From assembly GCA_900544645.1 (NCBI GenBank), contig UQWG01000049.1, positions 1-13,747 of the forward strand: DNA of 13,747 bases, written 5' to 3'. Below, piece by piece: positions 6,844 to 12,871 of the stretch (its first letter is position 1; each line of letters opens with the position of its first letter). The position numbers and the translations under genes were made by a program. The DNA comes from an uncultured Collinsella sp. Lineage in GTDB: Bacteria > Actinomycetota > Coriobacteriia > Coriobacteriales > Coriobacteriaceae. The notes beneath the pieces are model-generated. The model searched no databases. It had not been told where the DNA came from and was given only the letters and a program-made list of their open reading frames with translations.

Positions 6844-6943
6844 GCGACGTCCAGAGCGACAATTTGTCATTCAAAAGGCAGGGCATGACCAGAAGGTCTA
6901 TGCCTTGCCTTTTTCATGCCAACTTGTTCGCTCTGGACGTCGC
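6844..6943 (+). repeat. Dispersed palindromic element, copy 2
   Basis: This is the second copy of the element at 889-979, in the same orientation. Its terminal inverted repeat is longer, a perfect 16 bp: GCGACGTCCAGAGCGA (6844-6859) with TCGCTCTGGACGTCGC (6928-6943). The left and right flanks match copy 1 nearly base for base, but the hairpin core at 6886-6900 is the exact reverse complement of the core at 927-941. Confidence 0.88.
6873..6914 (+). terminator. Hairpin with T-run inside repeat copy 2
   Basis: AAAAGGCAGGGCAT (6873-6886) pairs with ATGCCTTGCCTTTT (6900-6913), with one G-T pair. The inner arms GACC and GGTC surround an AGAA loop, leaving a bulged T at 6899. T-run 6910-6914. The A-run at the 5' arm means it could also act on the opposite strand. 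It is the second hairpin in series after prfA. Confidence 0.65.
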
Positions 6944-6977
6944 TCGCTGTCCGTCCTCTACCTGCGGCGCCTTAGAT

Positions 6978-6994
6978 GTAGTCATTGGGGACGT
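6978..6994 (-). repeat. 17-bp motif, inverted copy of 1007-1023
   Basis: GTAGTCATTGGGGACGT is the exact reverse complement of the 17-mer near repeat copy 1. It lies 34 bp beyond copy 2 and marks the left edge of an A+T-richer stretch. Confidence 0.6.
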
Positions 6995-7323
6995 TCTTAA
7001 ACGACTAGGTTGGGCACATTGCTTTGAGATGTTATTCAATCCGTCTTGATGGCCTTTGAGCTGCTTACCTGCTTAAAGCAATTAACGGTATGCATCTGCA
7101 ATTGAAAATATTGCTCGAAAAATCGTTCAAGAAGTCGCGGGGCGATTTTTGATGCGTCGCGCGTCAAGCGATGTGGCAAGTTCTTGGTTAGATATTGGTC
7201 AGTTTTGGGTCAACCTTGCCAAAAGCTTGACGGATGCAGATTTAGACGTCGACGAATGGGCACTTCAGATGGGTTCCAAGCAAAATTCTGGGCTGATTCT
7301 CGATAATTGCCTTCAATCGTCCC
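6995..7323. other. A+T-richer spacer between prfA and prmC, possible gene remnant
   Basis: This stretch is visibly richer in A and T than the genes around it. The + strand frame from 7086 is open through this block and beyond. It reads as a plausible helical protein fragment (for instance ENIARKIVQEVAGRFLM, then WLDIGQFWVNLAKSLTDADL) but has no good start codon or ribosome binding site, and it runs out of frame into prmC. I do not recognise the fragment. It may be a decayed, imported gene piece or chance. Confidence 0.3.
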
Positions 7324-7350
7324 TTGCCAAGCGCTGGCCTCGCGTACAAT
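7324..7350 (+). promoter_or_regulatory. Candidate promoter of prmC
   Basis: TTGCCA (7324-7329) and TACAAT (7345-7350) are separated by 15 bp. The -10 is close to consensus but the spacing is short. It lies 49 bp before the prmC start. A promoter is expected here because terminator-like hairpins separate prmC from prfA. Confidence 0.4.
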
Positions 7351-7398
7351 CTGCTCCGACATTCGCGCGCCGTCCGGCGCTTAAGAGGGGAGGGCCCC

Positions 7399-8673
7399 AT
7401 GGCAAACGAGATTTGGACCATCAAGCGTTGTCTCGAGTGGACCAAGGAGTACCTGGCCGAGCGCGGTGAGGAGCACCCCCGTCTTTCTGCCGAGTGGCTG
7501 CTGTGCGCCGCCACGGGCCTGGCGCGCATTGACCTATATATGCGTATGGACGAGACGCTTAGCGCGGCCCAGCTCGAGACCATGCATGCGGCCGTTGTCC
7601 GCCGCGCTAAGGGCGAGCCGCTGCAATACATCACGGGCAGCACGCAGTTTCGCATGATCGACGTCGCGTGCGCCCCCGGTGTGCTCATTCCGCGCCCCGA
7701 AACCGAGATGCTCGTCGAGGAAGCCCTCAATTATCTGGATGCCGAGGTGCTGAGCCCCGAGGCTGCTGCCCGTCAGCGTGTTGAGCTGCCTTGGAACGAT
7801 GAGGTCGAAGAGGCCCGCAAAGCCGAGGCGGCGCTGGCCGACGAGCGCGCGACTGCCGAGCGCCGTGCCGCCAACCTGACGGCCGCCGATGAGGCGGCGC
7901 TGGGTAGCGACGTGCTCGGTAGCCGCGCCTATGCCGAGGAGCTTGCCGATCGCGAGGCCGAGGAAGCCGCCGCGCAGGCGGCAGAAGCCGAAGCGGCAGA
8001 AGCAGAGGCTATGGAAACCCCCGAGCCCGAGCTCGACGAATACGGCATCGCCATTGAGGACAACGACCAACAGGCGACTCCCGCGCAAGATGCCGCCGAG
8101 GCCAACGTATCTGCCCCAGCCGAGCCTCGCACTGCCCGCGTTCTCGAGGTCGGCTGCGGCACGGGCTGCATCTCGCTTTCCCTTGCCTGGGAGCGCCGCG
8201 GCCATGTCACCTGCACCGCTACCGATATCGAACCGCGTGCCATTGACCTGGCCACCAAAAACCGCGACGCGCTCGGGCTTACGTCCGATGAGGTCGCCTT
8301 CAGCCTCACAAACCTGGTGAGCTCTATCCCCCGCGAGGAATGGGGCACCTTCGACGTGCTCGTCTCCAACCCGCCTTACATTCCGACTGACGTCATGCGC
8401 TCGCTGCCGCACGAGGTCAAGGACTTCGAGCCCGATTTAGCGCTCGAGGGCGGCGCCGACGGCCTCGATATCTTCCGCCGCCTGCTCAATGCGGCGCCCT
8501 ATATGCTGCGCGCCGGCGGCCTGTTTGCCTGCGAGCTCTACGAGGGCGCCCTCGATGCCGCGGCCGAGCTCTGTCGCCAGGCGGGTCTCTCGGACGTGCG
8601 CATCGTCCGCGACCTCACCGATCGTCCCCGCATCGTCCGAGCCATCGTCACCGAGCCCAAACAGCGCCAGTAA
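7399..8673 (+). CDS. prmC: Release factor glutamine methyltransferase with a large internal insertion
   Basis: PrmC uses S-adenosylmethionine to methylate the glutamine of the GGQ motif in RF1 and RF2. The ATG at 7399 has a GAGGGGAGGG run upstream; the in-frame ATG at 7324 overlaps the promoter and is rejected. The N-terminal helical domain occupies about 1-95, then PRPETE (99-103), the SAM-binding motif VLEVGCGTGCISLSL (248-262), acidic Asp276, and the catalytic NPPY (324-327). The protein has 424 residues against about 280-300 for the family. The excess is one insertion at about 114-246, in place of the usual ~15-residue link. It is rich in Ala and Glu (e.g. EAEAAEAEAME near 196-206), predicted helical then disordered, and has no enzyme motif. 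Catalytic parts look intact. Confidence 0.93.
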   Translation: MANEIWTIKRCLEWTKEYLAERGEEHPRLSAEWLLCAATGLARIDLYMRMDETLSAAQLETMHAAVVRRAKGEPLQYITGSTQFRMIDVACAPGVLIPRPETEMLVEEALNYLDAEVLSPEAAARQRVELPWNDEVEEARKAEAALADERATAERRAANLTAADEAALGSDVLGSRAYAEELADREAEEAAAQAAEAEAAEAEAMETPEPELDEYGIAIEDNDQQATPAQDAAEANVSAPAEPRTARVLEVGCGTGCISLSLAWERRGHVTCTATDIEPRAIDLATKNRDALGLTSDEVAFSLTNLVSSIPREEWGTFDVLVSNPPYIPTDVMRSLPHEVKDFEPDLALEGGADGLDIFRRLLNAAPYMLRAGGLFACELYEGALDAAAELCRQAGLSDVRIVRDLTDRPRIVRAIVTEPKQRQ

Positions 8674-8687
8674 TATTTATTAACTGG

Positions 8688-8717
8688 TTAGCAAAAATTA
8701 TAAAGTAGTTTATAATT
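8688..8717 (+). promoter_or_regulatory. Promoter and palindromic operator of the HicAB module
   Basis: TTAGCA (8688-8693), a 17-bp spacer and a perfect TATAAT (8711-8716) form a good promoter. The -10 lies in a perfect palindrome: AATTATAAA (8696-8704), GTAG, TTTATAATT (8709-8717). Binding there would block RNA polymerase. HicB antitoxins commonly repress their own operon from such sites, so this is the likely HicB operator. Confidence 0.75.
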
Positions 8718-8741
8718 AGGACGGCTGAAAGAGGTCGGCCC

Positions 8742-8927
8742 ATGCAACCTCCTACCTTTCGGGAAATCATTGCCCTACTCAAGCACGATGGATTCGTGGA
8801 GGTCGCGCAAGTCGGTAGTCATGCTAAGCATGTTTCTGGTGACCGTGTTGTCACCGCGAACGGCTCTGGTGGTGATCGACCAAAGAAGGGCACGTGGGCA
8901 AGTATTCGTCGCCAAGCTGGATGGTAG
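8742..8927 (+). CDS. hicA: HicA-type toxin (mRNA interferase)
   Basis: This is a small double-stranded RNA-binding-fold toxin expected to cleave mRNA and halt translation, 61 residues, typical of HicA. The start at 8742 has AAAGAGG (8728-8734) 7 bases upstream. The pattern fits the family along its length: FREIIALLKHDGF at the first helix, then VGSH with candidate catalytic His27, then KKGTWASIRRQAG at the end, matching the usual PKGT-L-ILKQAG ending. The middle (HVSGDRVVTANGSGGDR) is more diverged than common HicAs. The toxin gene comes before the antitoxin gene, the normal hicAB order, with only 11 bases between them. Whether the toxin is active cannot be told. Confidence 0.83.
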   Translation: MQPPTFREIIALLKHDGFVEVAQVGSHAKHVSGDRVVTANGSGGDRPKKGTWASIRRQAGW

Positions 8928-8938
8928 CTGGAGGCAAA

Positions 8939-9385
8939 ATGAGGCAGCGATTTACCTATGACTGCGTTCTCATAAAAGAAGACGACGGTTACTGCGCTAG
9001 CTTCCCGCAGATTCCTGGCACCTTTGCCGATGGCGACACGCGCGAAGAAGCGATTGCCCATGCCACCGAGGCACTGATGGCGTTTTTGGCCGACGACCTC
9101 AACAACGGTTTGACTCCGGCAGGGTACGAACGCTCGGCCGAGGTCGTGGCCCTTTCAGTCGAAATCGACCACGATGACGCTCGGGAAGCGGCGTGCCGAA
9201 CATTTAAAGACGCAGCGCTGGACCTCAAAGTCTCCGCTTCGCGGATTACCGCGCTGGTCAAAGCAGGAAAGCTCGATGTTGAACTCGTCGACGGCCGTCG
9301 GATGATAACGATAGACAGCATCGAGCGCTACGCCGCCCAAGAACGCCACGCCGGCAGGCCAAAGAAGTTCGTCGCAGTCCAATAA
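8939..9385 (+). CDS. hicB: HicB-type antitoxin with excisionase-like DNA-binding end
   Basis: This antitoxin should bind and neutralise HicA and repress the hicAB promoter, 148 residues. The ATG at 8939 has GGAGG (8930-8934) 4 bases upstream; earlier in-frame ATGs at 8894 and 8921 overlap hicA and lack such a site. Residues 1-65 are the partial RNase H-like HicB fold (FTYDCVLIKEDDGYCASFPQIPGTFADGDTREEAIAHA...). Residues about 95-140 (LDLKVSASRITALVKAGKLDVELVDGRRMITIDSIERYAA) look like a helix-turn-helix of the excisionase/MerR sort, instead of the ribbon-helix-helix or Xre-type end of better-known HicBs. The end is basic (GRPKK). The palindrome over the -10 box is its likely target. Confidence 0.83.
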   Translation: MRQRFTYDCVLIKEDDGYCASFPQIPGTFADGDTREEAIAHATEALMAFLADDLNNGLTPAGYERSAEVVALSVEIDHDDAREAACRTFKDAALDLKVSASRITALVKAGKLDVELVDGRRMITIDSIERYAAQERHAGRPKKFVAVQ

Positions 9386-9519
9386 CCCCCTCACTTTCAC
9401 CGACTACTAGAGCCGCTCACCAAACCAACATGCGCTCTGGGCAAATAGGTTGAACGTTTCGTGCGAGAATGCCCCACAGTAAACAAACTTTCACCAGAGC
9501 GTAAGGGGCTGGCATACAC
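9386..9519. other. Spacer between hicB and the Sua5/TsaC gene
   Basis: 134 bp without a gene. It contains CGCTCTGG (9433-9440) and CCAGAGCG (9494-9501), an 8-bp inverted repeat 53 bp apart. Its sequence equals the core of the terminal repeats of the dispersed element, but facing the other way. A TTGAAC at 9450-9455 could be a -35 box, but no matching -10 stands out. No terminator for hicAB is visible. Confidence 0.35.
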
Positions 9520-10263
9520 ATGCAGACGGTCTATCGAGTATTCGAGGGAGCGCGTGAGCCGCATCGGCTCGCCGTCGAGCGTACGGCCGAGGTGCTCGGC
9601 TGTGGCGGCTTGGCGCTGATCCCGACCGAGACGGTCTACGGTGTCGCCGTGGCAGTCAACGCCTTCTCGGACGCCGTGCCCCAAGATACAAGCGAATTCC
9701 CATCGTGGCCGCGCGATCCGCAGGCTGCCGTCAATGGCGCCGCGGTGCCCGCGCTCGGCACCGGGTACCGTCGCATCTTTACCCTCAAACAGCGCGAGCT
9801 TACCCAAACGGTCGCCTGGCTGGTCGGTGATGCCGGGGCCCTCGACCGCTACGGCGTAGATATTCCGGAAGGGGCCCGCGCGCTTGCCCAACGATGCTGG
9901 CCGGGCGCCCTGACTATCGTGGTCAAGGCAGCCCCCTGCGTGCCGACCTTTATGCGCGCTGCCGACGACACCGTGGCCCTGCGCGCTTCGGCCTCTCCCG
10001 TGGTGCAGGCGCTCATCCGCGCCTGCGGCAGTCCCCTTGCCTGCACCAGCGCCAACACGCACGGCGCGCCCGCGCCGGCAAACTTTGCCGACGTTGAGGA
10101 CCGCATTCTGGAGGGGGTCGATGTGGCCGTCGACGCGGGCGAGACCCCGTGCCGCGACGCTTCGACCATCGTGACGTTTAAGCATGGCGAGCTCCGGATC
10201 CTGCGCCAAGGCGCGCTTCCCGCATCAGAGATCGAGCGGGTCCTGTCCGACCCGATGCAATAG
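9520..10263 (+). CDS. Sua5/TsaC/YrdC threonylcarbamoyl-AMP synthase
   Basis: The enzyme makes threonylcarbamoyl-AMP from threonine, bicarbonate and ATP, the first step of the t6A37 modification of ANN-decoding tRNAs; it is cytoplasmic. It has 247 residues. The start at 9520 has AAGGGG (9503-9508) at the rather long distance of 11 bases. Motifs seen: PTETVYG (35-41), the KxR pair as K90-Q-R92 in RIFTLKQREL, WPGALT (127-132), and SAN (177-179). The Sua5 C-terminal domain is absent, so it is of the short TsaC type. About 30 extra residues (roughly 48-84, rich in Pro and Ala) separate PTETVYG from the KxR motif, where relatives have about 20 residues in all, and the usual KxRP proline is replaced (KQRE). 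The gene is 13 bases upstream of glpK and probably co-transcribed. Confidence 0.87.
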   Translation: MQTVYRVFEGAREPHRLAVERTAEVLGCGGLALIPTETVYGVAVAVNAFSDAVPQDTSEFPSWPRDPQAAVNGAAVPALGTGYRRIFTLKQRELTQTVAWLVGDAGALDRYGVDIPEGARALAQRCWPGALTIVVKAAPCVPTFMRAADDTVALRASASPVVQALIRACGSPLACTSANTHGAPAPANFADVEDRILEGVDVAVDAGETPCRDASTIVTFKHGELRILRQGALPASEIERVLSDPMQ

Positions 10264-10276
10264 AAAGGTGTAAGCG

Positions 10277-11818
10277 ATGTCGTTGAATCTGGGCAGCCTG
10301 GGCATGGAAGATGCCTCGTTTAACTTTGGCGGTTCCTACATCATGGCGCTCGACTGCGGCACCACCTCGGTACTCGCGACCATCGTCGACGAGTACGGCT
10401 GCATCGTCGCGCAGGCACGTCGCAGCGTCAAAACGAGTTTTCCACGTCCCGGTTGGGTAGAGCAAGACCCCACGGCGGTCCTTGCCAGCCAGATCGCCGT
10501 CATGATGGAAGTCCAGTTTAAGAGCGGTATCCACTCCGACCGCATTGCCGCCATCGGCATCTCCAACCAGCGCGAGACCACGGTGGTCTGGGACCGCGTG
10601 AGCGGCCAGCCCATCTATAACGCCATCGTATGGCAGTGCCGTCGTACCGCGCCGGCAATCGACGCGTTGGTTGAACAGGGTTGCGAGGAGCTGGTGCGTT
10701 CCCGCACCGGCCTTACGCTCGACCCGTATTTCTCGGCTTCCAAGGTGCAGTGGATCCTCGACAACGTCGACGGCGCGCGCGAGAGCGCGGCGGCGGGCGA
10801 CCTTATGTTTGGCACCATCGATACCTGGCTCATCTATAACCTCACCGGCGGCCAAACCTTCGCCACCGACTACACCAACGCCAGTCGCACGGCGCTCTTC
10901 AATATTCATACGTTGGACTGGGACGATGACCTGCTGACTCTCTTCGATATCCCGCGTGCCATGATGCCCGAGGTCCGTTGGAGCTCCGGTGACTACGGCC
11001 GCGTCGCGAGCGACATCATGACCAACATGCCGCCCATCATGGGTGTGGCGGGCGACCAGCAGGCGTCGCTGTTCGGTCACTGCTGCTTCCATCCCGGCCA
11101 GACCAAAAACACCTATGGCACGGGCTGCTTTATGCTCATGAACACCGGCGACGAGATCGTCGAATCCAAGAATGGCCTGGTCTCCACCATCGGTATCGCT
11201 GCGGATGGCAAAGTCAGCTATGCGCTCGAGGGCTCTATTTTTGCCGCCGGCTCAACGATGAACTGGCTACGCGACAACATGGGCGTTATCTCCAACGTAT
11301 CCGAATCGGCACAGCTCGCCTCCTCGATCAGCGATAACGAGGGATGCTACTTTGTCCCCGCTTTCGCGGGCTTGGGTGCACCTTGGTGGGACGCGCACGC
11401 CCGCGGCATCGTATGCGGTCTGACCGGCGCCTCGAGTCGCGCGACCATCGTGCGTGCCGCTTGCGAGTCTATGGCCTATCAGAGCTATGACGTGCTGCGT
11501 GCCATGGAGCAGGACGTGGGTCTTTCGATCGAGCGCCTGTCCGTCGATGGCGGCGCCTCGCGCAACGAGTTCATCATGCAGTTCCAGGCAGACTTGCTGG
11601 ATATCCCCGTACTGCAATGCGAGTCGGTGGAGACTACGGCAATCGGCGCCGCGTATCTGGCGGGCCTTGCGGTTGGGTATTGGGAGGATCTGGAGGAGCT
11701 GGAGCAAAACGCCCAGATCGCCAAGACGTTCCATCCCCATATGTCCGTTGAGCGTCGCGCGCGCAACCTGGACGGTTGGCACGATGCGGTCAAGCGTTCG
11801 CTCAGCACCGCTCAGTAG
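10277..11818 (+). CDS. glpK: Glycerol kinase
   Basis: It phosphorylates glycerol with ATP to sn-glycerol 3-phosphate, feeding glycolysis and lipid synthesis; cytoplasmic FGGY family, 513 residues. The start at 10277 follows AAAGG (10264-10268); it gives ~16 extra residues before the first strand compared with E. coli. Motifs: phosphate loop ALDCGTTS (25-31, with Cys where Gln is usual), NQRE (97-100), FGTIDTWLIYNLT, TDYTNASRT, catalytic Asp260 in GVAGDQQASLFG, and AFAGLGAPWWDAHARG. The E. coli GGKGGTR loop that binds the inhibitor fructose 1,6-bisphosphate is replaced by SDIMTNMPP before GVAGD, and the His-containing loop phosphorylated by HPr in Firmicutes is not seen. No glycerol transporter or glycerol-3-phosphate dehydrogenase gene is near. 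Confidence 0.96.
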   Translation: MSLNLGSLGMEDASFNFGGSYIMALDCGTTSVLATIVDEYGCIVAQARRSVKTSFPRPGWVEQDPTAVLASQIAVMMEVQFKSGIHSDRIAAIGISNQRETTVVWDRVSGQPIYNAIVWQCRRTAPAIDALVEQGCEELVRSRTGLTLDPYFSASKVQWILDNVDGARESAAAGDLMFGTIDTWLIYNLTGGQTFATDYTNASRTALFNIHTLDWDDDLLTLFDIPRAMMPEVRWSSGDYGRVASDIMTNMPPIMGVAGDQQASLFGHCCFHPGQTKNTYGTGCFMLMNTGDEIVESKNGLVSTIGIAADGKVSYALEGSIFAAGSTMNWLRDNMGVISNVSESAQLASSISDNEGCYFVPAFAGLGAPWWDAHARGIVCGLTGASSRATIVRAACESMAYQSYDVLRAMEQDVGLSIERLSVDGGASRNEFIMQFQADLLDIPVLQCESVETTAIGAAYLAGLAVGYWEDLEELEQNAQIAKTFHPHMSVERRARNLDGWHDAVKRSLSTAQ

Positions 11819-11941
11819 GGCTGCGACGGGGCACTCGATACAACAAACCGCTAAACTTATGCACGGCGCGTGGCAACAGCACCGCGGCGTGCCTTGTCAG
11901 CAAGGCCATCTTCCGGCCGCAACGAAAGGGGCAATCAACCC

Positions 11942-12589
11942 ATGACCGTTACCTACGATGCGTCCCGCGTGACGCTTGTCGACCATCCACTCGTCCAGCA
12001 TAAGCTGTCGATCCTGCGCGACAAGAGCACCGGCACCAACCAGTTCCGCCAGCTCGTACGCGAGCTCGCGCTCTTTGACGGCTACGAGGCCATGCGCGAC
12101 CTGCCCATGGAGGATGTCGAAGTCGAGACTCCCATCACCACTGCCACGTTTAAGCAGCTTACCGGCAAGAAGCTCGCCATCGTCCCCATTCTGCGCGCGG
12201 GCCTTGGCATGGTCGACGGCATCCTCGACCTGGTGCCCTCCGCTCGCGTGGGCCACATCGGCATGGAGCGCGACGAGGTCACCCACGAGCCGCACGAGTA
12301 TTACTGCAAGATGCCCAAGGATATCGACCAGCGCATCTGCCTGGTCGTCGACCCCATGCTCGCCACGGGCGGTTCGGCCGAGATGGCCATCAGCTACCTG
12401 CGCGAGCGCGGTGTCAAGGACATCCGCATGCTGTGCATCGTCGCGGCCCCCGAGGGCCTCAAGTCGCTGACCGAGAAAGATCCCGATGTGCATATCTATA
12501 CCTGCGCCATCGACGACCACCTCAACGAGGCTGCCTACATCGTTCCCGGCCTGGGCGATGCCGGTGACCGTATCTACGGCACGCTGTAG
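11942..12589 (+). CDS. upp: Uracil phosphoribosyltransferase
   Basis: It salvages uracil with PRPP to give UMP in the cytoplasm, 215 residues, close to the 208-210 norm. The ATG at 11942 follows AAAGGGG; the in-frame ATG at 11870 has no ribosome binding site. Motifs: VPILRAGLGM (81-90), the PRPP-binding loop LVVDPMLATGGSA (134-146), and the uracil-binding C-terminal YIVPGLGDAGDRIYGT (199-214). The gene sits 123 bp after glpK with no terminator between, and ~280 bp before the ATP synthase genes; upp next to the atp operon is a common order in Gram-positive bacteria. The 11819-11941 gap shows no clear promoter. Confidence 0.96.
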   Translation: MTVTYDASRVTLVDHPLVQHKLSILRDKSTGTNQFRQLVRELALFDGYEAMRDLPMEDVEVETPITTATFKQLTGKKLAIVPILRAGLGMVDGILDLVPSARVGHIGMERDEVTHEPHEYYCKMPKDIDQRICLVVDPMLATGGSAEMAISYLRERGVKDIRMLCIVAAPEGLKSLTEKDPDVHIYTCAIDDHLNEAAYIVPGLGDAGDRIYGTL

Positions 12590-12871
12590 TCGTCGGGCCT
12601 TGTCGGCTACGGTCACAAATACGAAGAAATGGTGCGCGCGGGCGAGTAAAAGACGTCCACGCGCACTCCTGTTAACGGACGTTTAGCCCAGAGGGGTTCG
12701 CGAAAAAACGTATTACCGTACCTGCGGCATAAAGAAGGTCTTAAGAAAACGAACAGGTGCGTATTAACCGATGCTTTTTCGGTTGTACTTTAGCGATTGG
12801 CTCGTACAATAGTCACCAATGTTTGGCGGGAACTGTTCTGTGAAGCGTTAAAAAGGAAAGTGAGGACGCCA
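12590..12871. other. Spacer between upp and the ATP synthase operon
   Basis: 282 bp. The first 60 bases continue the upp frame after its TAG for 19 sense codons (ending VGYGHKYEEMVRAGE) to a TAA at 12647-12649. A weak hairpin AGACGTCC (12651-12658) / GGACGTTT (12677-12684) with an 18-base loop may end upp transcription. The rest is A+T-richer and holds the promoter at 12783-12810. Confidence 0.4.
12783..12810 (+). promoter_or_regulatory. Candidate promoter of the ATP synthase operon
   Basis: TTGTAC (12783-12788) and TACAAT (12805-12810) have a 16-bp spacer. The -10 matches 5 of 6 consensus bases. It leaves a leader of about 55 bases before the first gene. A small inverted repeat AACCGA (12766-12771) / TCGGTT (12779-12784) overlaps the -35. 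Confidence 0.5.

Noticed and set aside
6864..7049. Small + strand frame across repeat copy 2
   Set aside because: It is read from the palindromic element. The reverse strand of copy 1 gives a related peptide start because the hairpin core is inverted, which shows it follows from the repeat and is not a gene.
7149..7469. 106-codon + strand frame upstream of and overlapping prmC
   Set aside because: It has no ribosome binding site, runs into prmC in the wrong frame, and matches no family I know. Its upstream part is kept only as a possible gene remnant in the spacer entry.
8667..8687. Short inverted repeat over the prmC stop codon (CCAGTAAT ... ATTAACTGG)
   Set aside because: It needs a bulge, is A+T-rich and short; too weak to call as a terminator.
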